Origin: Clostridium sp. LS | Lineage (GTDB): Bacteria > Bacillota > Clostridia > Clostridiales > Clostridiaceae | DNA: 64,000 nt | Assembly: GCF_002760435.1 (NCBI RefSeq) | Contig: NZ_AUUU01000067.1 | Coordinates: forward strand, 40,510-104,509 | Direction of reading: 5' to 3' | Shown: positions 51,649 through 59,808 of the stretch, one piece after another | How the letters are laid out: each line of letters begins with the position of its first letter | Numbering within the stretch: the first letter of the stretch is position 1 | Program-made: the position numbers and the translations under genes | The notes under the pieces: generated by a model | Told to the model about the DNA's origin: nothing | Seen by the model: only the letters and a program-made list of their open reading frames with translations | Databases searched by the model: none

Positions 51649-53448
51649 GTGGGTAAAAAGGTTAAGGATTACATAAATGCTTTAAGAGAACATGAGTATT
51701 TTCCTAAAACTATGGCTATAATTAGGATACATATAAGAAGCTTTAAGAAAAATAAGTATTTTATTCCAACAATGGCTATAGTCCTTTTCTTAATTGTAAC
51801 ATTAGGCATTACGATGATTTTAAAAAATTTTAAGGGAACAAAGAAGTTTGAAGGAACTATAGCAACTAATGCAGCTGAACAGGATTTTTATGATAAAAAA
51901 TATGACCTAGCTATTGCAGACTACACTAAACTTCAAGAAAAAGATGAGTGGCCGATATATAATTTAAAGATTGCTGAAATTTACTCCATGGAAGGAGATT
52001 TTATTAAGTCTAATGAACTCCTTAAAAAGGTATACGAAGCTAGAAATAAGATTATAGATACCCAGAAAAAAGATTTAGACAAGCTTCAGATTAAAGATAA
52101 GGAATTAACTAATTACATAGTATTTACATCCTTGTTAAATGGAGATTATAAAAAGGCAATAGAATACGGAGAATTATTTTTACAAACATATCCTAACGAT
52201 AAGAATCTAATGAAAACAATGTTTACTGTTTATATAGCAAATGGTGATAAAGACAAAGCGAAAGAAATAATTGGGCAGTATTCTCAAAATGATGAAAATG
52301 CCAGTGATTTAGCTTCTATAGCTAAGATGTATATGCTACTTGATGATTATGATAAAGGATTTGAGTCGTTAAAGGAAGCATGGGATAAAGACAAAAATGA
52401 AATATCAGTATTTGATGTTATAGCTCAGATTGCAGATTATGATGAAACTGATATATTAGATAAAATTTCTAAGCTTGAAAAAAAAGATCCAAATGAACTT
52501 GCTTATAAAATGTGGGAAATGAAAATTTACTCAATGAGTAAAGATTCTGCTAAAAAAGCAGAGGAACTAGCTGATAAGTTAGGTGGCGAAGATGTGGGAA
52601 ATGAAAATCTATTACTTATCAAAGCAAGCATATATCAAAATTTAGGAGAGACTGAAAAGGCAAAAGAGGTATCAGATGAAATAATAAAGAATAATCCTAA
52701 TTCCTTTATAGGATATCATGCTGCTGCTTGGCAGGCTTTTAATAATGAAAATTATGATGAAGCATTTAAAGATTGCGAAAAGAGTGTTCTAGCAAATAGG
52801 GATTACTCAGATAATTATGGATTTTTAATACCTGAAATACTTGAAAAGCAAAACAAAACTGAAGAATCAGAGCCATATTTTAGAACTGCTTTATATAAAG
52901 ATCCTTTAAGTTTCAATATTGTAATTAAAACAGCAGAGTATTATGGAAATACTATAAAGGATACTTCCAAAGCCTTATATTATTATGATTTTGCGTCTAA
53001 ATTAAAGCAAAATGATGCAGAAATATATTATAATATGGCATTAATACAAATTAATAATCAAAGAGCTGATGATGCAGCACAATTATTAAAGAAATGTGTA
53101 TCAATAAATAACAAAGAACCTAAATACCACAGAGCTCTTGGAACTGTTTATTTAAATAGTGAGAAAAACGACGATGCTCTTAAAGAAATAAAAAGTGCAT
53201 ATGCAATTGACAAGAATGATATCTTAACATTAAATAATGCAGGATGCTATTATATTGCTGTTGATGGTGATATAAATAGAGGGCTAGTAAATTTGAAAGC
53301 AGCATATGATGGAATAAATGAAAAAACTAGTGCAGAAGACAAAGATACTATAACTGCAAATTACAATAGGGTTAAGAACCTCTCAGATGCATATAATAAG
53401 AAGAATGGGGCAACATTAAAAATACCAGATCTTAAGTTGTTTTATTAA
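51649..53448 (+). CDS. Membrane-anchored TPR-repeat protein
   Basis: 599 residues from a GTG start with AAGGTGTG upstream. The N-terminus is basic and cytoplasmic (about 1-40), followed by one membrane helix near 42-62. The remaining ~535 residues are helical repeats of TPR type, for example AEQDFYDKKYDLAIADYTKLQEKDEW, LNGDYKKAIEYGELFLQTYPND, ALYYYDFASKLKQNDAEIYYNMALIQ and EPKYHRALGTVYLNSEKNDDALKEI. They are probably outside the membrane. Such proteins act as assembly or scaffold factors for envelope machinery. It precedes manA by 58 bases. Exact function unknown. Confidence 0.8.
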   Translation: MGKKVKDYINALREHEYFPKTMAIIRIHIRSFKKNKYFIPTMAIVLFLIVTLGITMILKNFKGTKKFEGTIATNAAEQDFYDKKYDLAIADYTKLQEKDEWPIYNLKIAEIYSMEGDFIKSNELLKKVYEARNKIIDTQKKDLDKLQIKDKELTNYIVFTSLLNGDYKKAIEYGELFLQTYPNDKNLMKTMFTVYIANGDKDKAKEIIGQYSQNDENASDLASIAKMYMLLDDYDKGFESLKEAWDKDKNEISVFDVIAQIADYDETDILDKISKLEKKDPNELAYKMWEMKIYSMSKDSAKKAEELADKLGGEDVGNENLLLIKASIYQNLGETEKAKEVSDEIIKNNPNSFIGYHAAAWQAFNNENYDEAFKDCEKSVLANRDYSDNYGFLIPEILEKQNKTEESEPYFRTALYKDPLSFNIVIKTAEYYGNTIKDTSKALYYYDFASKLKQNDAEIYYNMALIQINNQRADDAAQLLKKCVSINNKEPKYHRALGTVYLNSEKNDDALKEIKSAYAIDKNDILTLNNAGCYYIAVDGDINRGLVNLKAAYDGINEKTSAEDKDTITANYNRVKNLSDAYNKKNGATLKIPDLKLFY

Positions 53449-53506
53449 AATATAATAGTATTATAATTTAAAATACACAATTAATCTTGCTTATAGGGGG
53501 AGTTAC

Positions 53507-54487
53507 ATGTATCCAATTAAATTCGGAAATTTATATTATGAAAGAATATGGGGTGGAAAACACCTGGAGAAATTTAGAAATAATGTTCCTGAAGGAGTAA
53601 TAGGTGAAAGCTGGGATATCGCTTGTCATAAAAATGGTACAGGTAAAGTTGAAAATGGAGAATTAAAAGGAAAAAACTTTCATGAAATAATAGAACTTTT
53701 TGGAGAAGAGCTTGTTGGGACAAAAATGGATACGAAAGAATTTCCACTTTTGATTAAGTTAATAACTGCAGATGATAAACTTTCAGTTCAAGTTCATCCA
53801 AACGATGAATATGCAAATAGAGTTGAAAAAGATTCTGGGAAAACAGAAGCTTGGTATGTAGTAGATGCAGAAGAAAATGCCTCATTAATTGTAGGAACAA
53901 AAGATTGTGATAAAGAAAAATTTAAAAAAGCAATTGAAGAGGGGAATTTAGATAAATATTTAAATAAAATTCCTGTTAAAAAAGGTGACTTCTTTTTTGT
54001 ACAAAGCGGATTGGTTCATGCTATATGTGAAGGTGTTTTAATTGCTGAAATCCAACAAAATAGTGATACAACATATAGAGTTTATGATTACAATAGGGGA
54101 AGAGAAATACACGTTGAGAAAGCATTAGAAGTAATTGATTTTTCCTTAAAGGGAGCAAATTCAAAAGGGATTCTAATAGAAAAAGAAGATTATGAAAAGA
54201 CTTATCTTTGCTTAGATGAATACTTCACTATACAAAAATATAAAATTAATACGTGTATAAAAGAAAAAAGTGATGATGAGAGATTTTATTTATTTACATG
54301 TGTTGATGGTAATGGTGTAATAAAATATGATGGCGATAAAGAAGAGAAAATTCTTATGGGGGATAGTGTCTTTATTCCAGCAACTCTTGGAGATTATGAG
54401 TTAGTAGGTAACTTTACACTATTAAAGAGCTATGTACCAGATCTAAAAAGTGAAGAAAAAGAAATATTAGGTATAATAAAAAAATAA
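53507..54487 (+). CDS. manA: Mannose-6-phosphate isomerase, class I
   Basis: 326 residues, the short Firmicute form. The start is typical (YPIKFGNLYYERIWGGKHLEKF). Zinc-binding elements include LSVQVHPNDEYA (Gln, His and Glu ligands) and the later His in FVQSGLVHAICEGV; the lysine in GKTEAWYV is also conserved. The C-terminal cupin-like part ends GDSVFIPATLGDYELVG. It interconverts mannose-6-phosphate and fructose-6-phosphate, feeding mannose into glycolysis or supplying GDP-mannose for glycans. Ribosome binding site GGGGGAG. A hairpin follows at 54501. Confidence 0.9.
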   Translation: MYPIKFGNLYYERIWGGKHLEKFRNNVPEGVIGESWDIACHKNGTGKVENGELKGKNFHEIIELFGEELVGTKMDTKEFPLLIKLITADDKLSVQVHPNDEYANRVEKDSGKTEAWYVVDAEENASLIVGTKDCDKEKFKKAIEEGNLDKYLNKIPVKKGDFFFVQSGLVHAICEGVLIAEIQQNSDTTYRVYDYNRGREIHVEKALEVIDFSLKGANSKGILIEKEDYEKTYLCLDEYFTIQKYKINTCIKEKSDDERFYLFTCVDGNGVIKYDGDKEEKILMGDSVFIPATLGDYELVGNFTLLKSYVPDLKSEEKEILGIIKK

Positions 54488-54500
54488 TAATAAATACTAG

Positions 54501-54522
54501 GGAGGAACTAAATAGTTGCTCC
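54501..54522 (+). terminator. Hairpin after manA
   Basis: GGAGGAACTA (54501-54510) pairs with TAGTTGCTCC (54513-54522) at 9 of 10 positions, followed by TTAATTATT. A probable weak terminator. Confidence 0.5.
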
Positions 54523-54760
54523 TTAATTATTGAAAGTATGACCAATAATGAATTAATAGACAACTAAAATAATATTATAAATATGTGGACAAGTTATGTA
54601 ATTTATTGCGAAGGATTTAAATATAGAAAATAGAATAGTGGCAATAATTAAAATAACTTTACATTGTAATAAAATTGAAAGAAATTTGAATATGAAATTT
54701 GTATAAAATTATTTATAATTAAAGAAGTAAATAAGAAATTAGAAAGAGAGTGAAGTTTAG

Positions 54761-55615
54761 GTGGGAATAGATATATTATTTATAATTAAGGCGATTATTA
54801 TGGGAATAGTTGAAGGGCTTACTGAATTTATCCCAGTATCTTCAACAGGACATTTGATACTTACCGGAAGTATTATTAATTTTACAGGGGATTTTCCAGA
54901 GATGTTTGAAGTAGTAATACAATTAGGTGCAATACTTGCAGTTGTTGTATTGTATTGGGAAAAAATACGAAATAGTGTGGTCGACTTTTTTGCTTATATA
55001 GCTTCAAGAGGAAAAAGAGGGGAAGTCGGTTTTAGATTTGGAGTTAATATCATTGTTGGATCAATTCCAATGATGATATTAGGAGTAATTTTTTATAAAA
55101 AGATTAAAACAGTTTTATTTGGACCTTGGCCTGTTGTTATTGCATTTTTAATTGGTGGTATGCTATTAATTGTGATTGAAAATAAGTTTAGAAAAAATAA
55201 ACATGCTGTAAGGGATATTGATAAAATTACACCTATAGAATCATTAAAAATTGGATTTTTTCAATGTCTTGCCATGTGGCCAGGAATGTCAAGAAGTGCT
55301 TCCACAATAATGGGAGGATGGGTTTCAGGTCTTTCAACTGCCGTTGCTGCTGAATATTCATTTTTTCTAGCTATCCCAGCTATGGTTGGTTCATCAGGAA
55401 TGGATTTACTAAAATTTAATTATTCAGAGATGAATATGACTAATGCAATAGCATTGGCTGTTGGATTTATAGTTTCATTTATAGTTGCGCTTATTGTTAT
55501 GAAAAAATTTATAGATTATCTAAAGAAGAGACCTATGAGAGTATTTGCAGTTTATAGGATTGGTGCAGGTATAGTATTCGGAATACTTATGTTATCAGGA
55601 ATATTAAAGATGTAA
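54761..55615 (+). CDS. uppP: Undecaprenyl-diphosphatase (BacA/UppP)
   Basis: 284 residues from a GTG start, about eight membrane helices. The two catalytic repeats are clear: AIIMGIVEGLTEFIPVSSTGHLIL near the N-terminus and FQCLAMWPGMSRSASTIMGGW near 170. The enzyme dephosphorylates undecaprenyl diphosphate to regenerate the lipid carrier for peptidoglycan and surface glycans, and confers bacitracin tolerance. It has its own long upstream region of 273 bases, in which I see AT-rich sequence but no convincing paired promoter boxes. A terminator follows. Confidence 0.95.
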   Translation: MGIDILFIIKAIIMGIVEGLTEFIPVSSTGHLILTGSIINFTGDFPEMFEVVIQLGAILAVVVLYWEKIRNSVVDFFAYIASRGKRGEVGFRFGVNIIVGSIPMMILGVIFYKKIKTVLFGPWPVVIAFLIGGMLLIVIENKFRKNKHAVRDIDKITPIESLKIGFFQCLAMWPGMSRSASTIMGGWVSGLSTAVAAEYSFFLAIPAMVGSSGMDLLKFNYSEMNMTNAIALAVGFIVSFIVALIVMKKFIDYLKKRPMRVFAVYRIGAGIVFGILMLSGILKM

Positions 55616-55625
55616 AATAATTAAG

Positions 55626-55668
55626 AAGAATTGAGGTTATATATTTTATATAGCTCAGTTCTTTTTTT
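55626..55668 (+). terminator. Terminator of uppP
   Basis: AAGAATTGAG (55626-55635) pairs with CTCAGTTCTT (55654-55663) with one G-U, inner TATATA stretches add pairs, and seven T follow. Confidence 0.8.
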
Positions 55669-56126
55669 ATGTCGAGGAAATTATAGAATTTTTAATTATT
55701 GAAATCTAGTGATATCAACGCTTGTCAGATTTTTTTGCGGTGAGAAATAAATAATGAATGATTAAGGGATAAAAGCCTGTGGCTTTTCAAAAAATAAGAA
55801 CGATTAAATTAACCCCTCATTTAAAAAGCACGGTATAGGTGCGTTATTTCAACCTTAAAATATAATTTTTAAAATTACGTGGAGTATATTTCCTTTATAA
55901 ATGAATGTCTGGGAAATTAAATATATTAGTATTAATATAAATAAATGAGCAAAAATATAATAGTAAGAAAATAAAAATTAGAATTCTTATTTAAAGAATG
56001 AATATATTGTAAATTTATACTTTTCAGAAATTAAAGTTTGTGATATCATTTAAATAAATAGTCAGAAAATAATGATAATTTAATTTATTATTTCAAAAGA
56101 AGATTATGGTATAGGGGGATTTAGAA
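55669..56126. other. Noncoding region upstream of phosphofructokinase
   Basis: About 460 bases without a gene. GATTAAGGGATAAAAGCCTGTGGCTTTT (hairpin AAAAGCC/GGCTTTT at 55771-55787) looks like the core of the GTTAACAGTTAAC element family, without its arms. A slightly GC-richer patch lies near 55815-55850. The right part holds a candidate pfk promoter at 56021-56049. Confidence 0.4.
56021..56049 (+). promoter_or_regulatory. Candidate promoter of the phosphofructokinase gene
   Basis: TTTTCA (56021-56026) and TATCAT (56044-56049) are 17 bases apart. Both boxes are moderate matches (4 and 5 of 6). Start near 56056, 70 bases before the gene. Confidence 0.4.
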
Positions 56127-57224
56127 ATGTCCAAAGAAATAAAAAAAATAGCGTTATTAACTGGAGGAGGAGACTGCCCAGGATTAAATGCAGTAATAAG
56201 TTCTGTAACAAAAACAGCAATATTAAACTATGGATATGAAGTTATTGGATATAAATTTGGGTATAGAGGATTGTACAACAACGATTTCATTCCATTAGAT
56301 TTATCAACTGTATCAGGTCTTATATCGCGTGGAGGAACAATACTTTATAGTTCAAACAAAGATAATTTATTTGACTATAGTATAGAAGAAAACGGAAAAA
56401 TGGTCAAAAAAGATGTTTCAGATGTAGCAGTTGAGAATCTAAAAAAGGAAGGTGTAGACGTTTTAATAGTTATTGGTGGTGATGGAACATTAACATCAGC
56501 TAGAGATTTTTCTCGTAAAGGAGTAAAGGTTATAGGAGTTCCAAAGACCATAGATAATGATTTAGGGTCAACAGATATAACATTTGGATTTAATACATCG
56601 ATTGCTATTGCAACAGAAGCGTTGGATAGGCTTCATACAACTGCAGAATCACATCATAGAATTATGATATTAGAAGTTATGGGAAGAAACGCAGGATTTA
56701 TAGCATTAGAATCAGGAATAGCTGGATCAGCTGATGTTATTTTATTACCTGAAATCCCATATGATATAAATAAAATCGTAGATAAAATTGAGGATAGAAA
56801 GAAACATGGAAAACTATTTACTATTATAGTTGTAGCTGAAGGTGCAAAACCTAAAAATGGTGAGGTTATGGTAGCTAAAATAGTTGAAGATAGTCCAGAT
56901 CCAATTAGACTTGGTGGTATTGGAAATAAATTAGCTAGTGATTTAGAAAGATTAGTCAAAGATAGAGAAGTTAGATGTACAGTCCTTGGTCACATCCAAA
57001 GAGGTGGAATGACAAACACCTATGATAGAATATTATCTACAAGATATGGTGTTGGTGCTGTAGAGCTTATTAATCAAGGTAAATTTGGAAGTATGGTGTG
57101 CTTAAAGGGTAATGAAATTACCTATGATAGTCTAGAAAATGTTATAGGAAATAATAAGCAAGTAGATCCAAATGGTGAGTTGGTTACTGTAGCAAAGAAA
57201 ATAGGCATATCATTTGCTGATTAA
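56127..57224 (+). CDS. 6-phosphofructokinase, mixed-type (group III)
   Basis: 365 residues, longer than the ~320-residue PfkA of the usual bacterial glycolytic operon. Motifs: GGGDCPGLNA (phosphate donor loop), IGGDGTLTSA with Gly120, VPKTIDNDLG with Lys140, the MGRNAGFIALE loop, and RLGGIGN and HIQRGG near the C-terminus. Gly in GGDGT is the ATP-type residue and Lys in PKTIDND the pyrophosphate-type residue; this mix marks group III enzymes such as that of Streptomyces, which uses ATP. It phosphorylates fructose-6-phosphate in glycolysis. It is not next to pyruvate kinase, so a second PfkA probably exists elsewhere. Ribosome binding site AGGGGG. Confidence 0.9.
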   Translation: MSKEIKKIALLTGGGDCPGLNAVISSVTKTAILNYGYEVIGYKFGYRGLYNNDFIPLDLSTVSGLISRGGTILYSSNKDNLFDYSIEENGKMVKKDVSDVAVENLKKEGVDVLIVIGGDGTLTSARDFSRKGVKVIGVPKTIDNDLGSTDITFGFNTSIAIATEALDRLHTTAESHHRIMILEVMGRNAGFIALESGIAGSADVILLPEIPYDINKIVDKIEDRKKHGKLFTIIVVAEGAKPKNGEVMVAKIVEDSPDPIRLGGIGNKLASDLERLVKDREVRCTVLGHIQRGGMTNTYDRILSTRYGVGAVELINQGKFGSMVCLKGNEITYDSLENVIGNNKQVDPNGELVTVAKKIGISFAD

Positions 57225-57236
57225 TTAACTTAAGAA

Positions 57237-57273
57237 GAGTACTAAAATAATTATTAATGATATTTTAGTACTC
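57237..57273 (+). terminator. Perfect hairpin after the phosphofructokinase gene
   Basis: GAGTACTAAAATA (57237-57249) and TATTTTAGTACTC (57261-57273) form a perfect 13-base stem. No clear U-run follows, so termination may be partial and the next gene may be read through. Confidence 0.5.
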
Positions 57274-57322
57274 ATGGGATACCTAATGACATTAAGAGTA
57301 TTTTTAGAAAGCGGTGGGTATT

Positions 57323-58099
57323 ATGAAAGAAATAAAAAGATATTTAGAATCTAGAATCGGAACATATTCATTTTTCTTTGAGGATTTAGAAAGTGGTTTT
57401 TCTTATGGATATAATGAAAATGTGCAGATGACAGCAGCTGGGTGTATGAAACTACCGATAGCAGTATCTGTAATAAAATATGTTCAAGATGAAAAGGGTT
57501 CATTTTTAGATAAGATTAAAATTGAAGAAGAAGATAAAGTTTATGGAACAGGAATTCTTCATGAGTTTGATAATAGAGAATATACCCTATTTGAATTATT
57601 AGTTGCTATGCTTATACAAAGTGATAACACAGCAGCAAATAAGCTTATTGATATAGTTGGTATGGATAACATAAATGAAGACATAATTGCTCAAGGACTA
57701 AAAAATACTAAGCTCAATAGAAAGACTTCAGATGAGAGGGCAGCAAGTAGTGGAATTGAAAATATAACTAGTGCTTTAGATTTGGCGAAAATATGGAAAC
57801 ACTTATATAGCGCAAGTTATTTAGATAAGAAAAATAGCACAATGCTTATAGATATACTTCAACGTCAACAAATGAAAAATAAGTTAGCACTGTATATACC
57901 TGATGATTTGAAATTTGAAATATCAAGTAAAACTGGAGATAAAGCAAGTGTTGAAAATGATACAGCTTTAATTCATGTTCAAAAAGGGTCATTTACCTTT
58001 ACTGTTCTTTCAATGGGAATTCCTAATAGCGTATATGGAACCGTTACTCTTGCTAAATGTGGTAAGATGATGTGGGATAGTATAATGAATAATTTTTAG
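57323..58099 (+). CDS. Class A beta-lactamase-like protein lacking the catalytic serine
   Basis: 258 residues from the ATG at 57323 (GTG at 57314 lies inside the ribosome binding site GCGGTGGG). No signal peptide, so it is cytoplasmic, unlike true beta-lactamases. The fold motifs are present: SDN at 100-102 and KTG at 203-205 (SSKTGDKASVENDTALI). Where SxxK should be it reads AAGCMKLPIAV: the nucleophile position is Gly40, with Cys41 next to it and the lysine (Lys43) kept. It is therefore probably inactive as a classic serine hydrolase. It may bind a peptide or use another mechanism. A terminator follows directly. Confidence 0.8.
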   Translation: MKEIKRYLESRIGTYSFFFEDLESGFSYGYNENVQMTAAGCMKLPIAVSVIKYVQDEKGSFLDKIKIEEEDKVYGTGILHEFDNREYTLFELLVAMLIQSDNTAANKLIDIVGMDNINEDIIAQGLKNTKLNRKTSDERAASSGIENITSALDLAKIWKHLYSASYLDKKNSTMLIDILQRQQMKNKLALYIPDDLKFEISSKTGDKASVENDTALIHVQKGSFTFTVLSMGIPNSVYGTVTLAKCGKMMWDSIMNNF

Positions 58100-58110
58100 G
58101 TCTCTAATCT

Positions 58111-58143
58111 AATAACTCCTAGAAAACTAGGGGTTATTTTTTT
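58111..58143 (+). terminator. Terminator before the pyr operon
   Basis: AATAACTCCTAG (58111-58122) pairs with CTAGGGGTTATT (58127-58138) with one G-U and an AAAA loop, followed by seven T. It ends the beta-lactamase-like transcript. Confidence 0.85.
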
Positions 58144-58194
58144 AGACTGCAATTTTAATGTGATAATTTAAACAGTAGGGTGAAATTATTTATA

Positions 58195-58223
58195 TTGACA
58201 GAGTCTCAAAGAAGTGTTATCCT
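58195..58223 (+). promoter_or_regulatory. Predicted pyr operon promoter
   Basis: A consensus TTGACA (58195-58200) and TATCCT (58218-58223) are separated by 17 bases. Transcription would start near 58230, right before the attenuator stem. Confidence 0.65.
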
Positions 58224-58232
58224 TACACAAAG

Positions 58233-58332
58233 AATAACCTTTAATTTGATTCAGAGAAATCAATAAGGAAGTTATGTAATAACAGATATTTAGGTTTATT
58301 ATGCCTTCCTTTGAATAAAAGGAAGCTTTTTT
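58233..58332 (+). promoter_or_regulatory. PyrR-type transcription attenuator of the pyr operon
   Basis: Stem TTGATT (58246-58251) / AATCAA (58258-58263) closes a CAGAGA hexaloop, the loop PyrR recognises in Bacillus pyr leaders; ATAAC (58234-58238) and GTTAT (58271-58275) extend it. AAGGAAG (58265-58271), held in that stem, can instead pair with CTTCCTT (58305-58311), the left arm of a terminator CTTCCTTT / AAAGGAAG (58305-58312, 58318-58325) followed by six T. The structures exclude each other: PyrR with UMP would stabilise the first hairpin and let the terminator form. No pyrR gene is in the window. Confidence 0.75.
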
Positions 58333-58364
58333 ATTATAGTATTATATAATTTCCTCCCTTTAAA

Positions 58365-58389
58365 TTAACACAGAGAGGTTAACAAGGAG
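58365..58389 (+). promoter_or_regulatory. Second PyrR-loop-like hairpin next to the pyrB ribosome binding site
   Basis: TTAAC (58365-58369) and GTTAA (58378-58382) form a stem around ACAGAGAG. The span AACACAGAGAGGTT (58366-58379) matches the Bacillus PyrR-binding consensus ARUCCNGNGAGGYU at 12 of 14 positions, and the C-G replacement keeps a pair. The Shine-Dalgarno AAGGAG (58384-58389) follows at once, and CCTCCC (58352-58357) upstream could mask it. This would suit control of pyrB translation. Confidence 0.55.
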
Positions 58390-58399
58390 TGATGTAAAA

Positions 58400-59326
58400 A
58401 TGACAAAAGATATTAGACATCTAATAGAACCTATGGACTTTACAGTAGAGGAATTAGATGAATTATTTAACCTAGCACATCAAATAATGGCACATCCAAA
58501 AGAATTTTCACATATTTGTGATGGGAAAATTCTAGCGACTTTATTTTACGAACCAAGTACTAGAACTAGATTGAGCTTTGAAGCTGCAATGATGAGACTT
58601 GGAGGTAAAATTCTTGGGTTTTCAGAACCAAATTCAACATCAATTTCAAAAGGAGAAACCTTGGCTGACACAATTAAAATGGTATCTATATATTCAGATA
58701 TTATTACCATGAGACATCCAAAGGAAGGTGCGGCAAAAGTTGCAAGCCTTTATTCAAATGTACCAATAATCAATGCAGGAGATGGAGGGCATCAGCATCC
58801 TACTCAAACTTTAGCTGACCTATTAACAATTACAAGTTTAAAGGATGGATTAAATAACCATGTGATTGGAATTTGTGGAGATTTAAAATTTGGTAGAACA
58901 GTACATTCGCTTATAAAAGCAATGTCACGATATAAAAACAATAAATTCGTACTGATATCGCCTAAAGAACTTACTGTGCCACAATATATAAGAGAAGAAA
59001 TTTTAGAGAAGAATAATATTGAATATATAGAAGTAGAAAAATTAGAAGATGTAATTGATAATTTAGATATTTTATACATGACAAGAGTCCAAAAAGAAAG
59101 ATTCTTTAATGAAGAAGAATATTTAAGACTTAGAGATAGCTACATATTAGATAAAGCAAAAATGAATCTAGCTAAAAGCGATATGATTGTAATGCATCCA
59201 CTTCCAAGAGTAAATGAAATAGCATATGAAGTAGATGAAGATAGCAGAGCTTCCTACTTTAAGCAAGCTGAATATGGAATGTATGGAAGAATGGCATTGA
59301 TGATTAAGCTTTTGGGGGTGATGTAG
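58400..59326 (+). CDS. pyrB: Aspartate carbamoyltransferase catalytic subunit
   Basis: 308 residues. The carbamoyl-phosphate loop is [14 protein letters not shown] near residue 55. The second-site loop has SKGETLADT with the family Lys. Aspartate and phosphate binding elements follow: [35 protein letters not shown] and [10 protein letters not shown]. It makes N-carbamoyl-aspartate, the first committed step of pyrimidine synthesis. pyrI starts two bases later, so the holoenzyme should be the c6r6 class with regulatory chains, as in enteric bacteria. First gene of the operon, downstream of the attenuator. Confidence 0.97.
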   Translation: MTKDIRHLIEPMDFTVEELDELFNLAHQIMAHPKEFSHICDGKILATLFYEPSTRTRLSFEAAMMRLGGKILGFSEPNSTSISKGETLADTIKMVSIYSDIITMRHPKEGAAKVASLYSNVPIINAGDGGHQHPTQTLADLLTITSLKDGLNNHVIGICGDLKFGRTVHSLIKAMSRYKNNKFVLISPKELTVPQYIREEILEKNNIEYIEVEKLEDVIDNLDILYMTRVQKERFFNEEEYLRLRDSYILDKAKMNLAKSDMIVMHPLPRVNEIAYEVDEDSRASYFKQAEYGMYGRMALMIKLLGVM

Positions 59327-59327
59327 T

Positions 59328-59759
59328 ATGCTAGAGATTACTAGTATTAAAAACGGAATAGTAATAGATCATATTCAAGCTGGAGTGGGGATAAAAATAT
59401 TTAATTATTTAGGTTTGGATACTAATAACTGCAGCGTTGCATTAATTATTAATGCTGATAGTAAAAAGCTTGGAAAGAAGGATATAATAAAAATAGAAAA
59501 TTGCAATGAACTTGATTATACAGTATTGGGATTACTTTCACCTACTATTACAATATGTGAGGTAAAAGATGAGATGATAACAAATAAGGTTACTCCAACA
59601 CTGCCTAATAAAGTAGAAAATATAATAAAGTGTAAGAATCCAAGTTGCATAACTAGCCAGGAAGAGTATGTGCCTCATTCATTTGTTTTAGTAGATAAGG
59701 AAAATGGAAGATACAGATGTGAATACTGTGACGAAATAACAAAGCTTTCAGAAATATAG
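59328..59759 (+). CDS. pyrI: Aspartate carbamoyltransferase regulatory subunit
   Basis: 143 residues. The N-terminal allosteric domain begins [23 protein letters not shown], with the conserved effector-binding pattern of PyrI. The C-terminal zinc domain has four cysteines at 102, 107, 131 and 134 (CKNPSC and CEYC). It links catalytic trimers and carries CTP/ATP control of the enzyme. It lies directly after pyrB. Presence of PyrI in a Gram-positive is typical for clostridia and not for bacilli. Confidence 0.95.
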   Translation: MLEITSIKNGIVIDHIQAGVGIKIFNYLGLDTNNCSVALIINADSKKLGKKDIIKIENCNELDYTVLGLLSPTITICEVKDEMITNKVTPTLPNKVENIIKCKNPSCITSQEEYVPHSFVLVDKENGRYRCEYCDEITKLSEI

Positions 59760-59776
59760 CAATTACAAAATGTACT

Positions 59777-59796
59777 TCTAACAGTTAACTGAATAA
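59777..59796. repeat. Remnant or right end of a GTTAACAGTTAAC element between pyrI and pyrC
   Basis: CTAACAGTTAACTGAATAAA matches the right end of the copies at 61957-62095 and 61014-61088 (TTAACTGAAT). It directly precedes the pyrC ribosome binding site GGGGTG. No left arm is visible. Confidence 0.45.
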
Positions 59797-59808
59797 AGGG
59801 GTGTTTAT

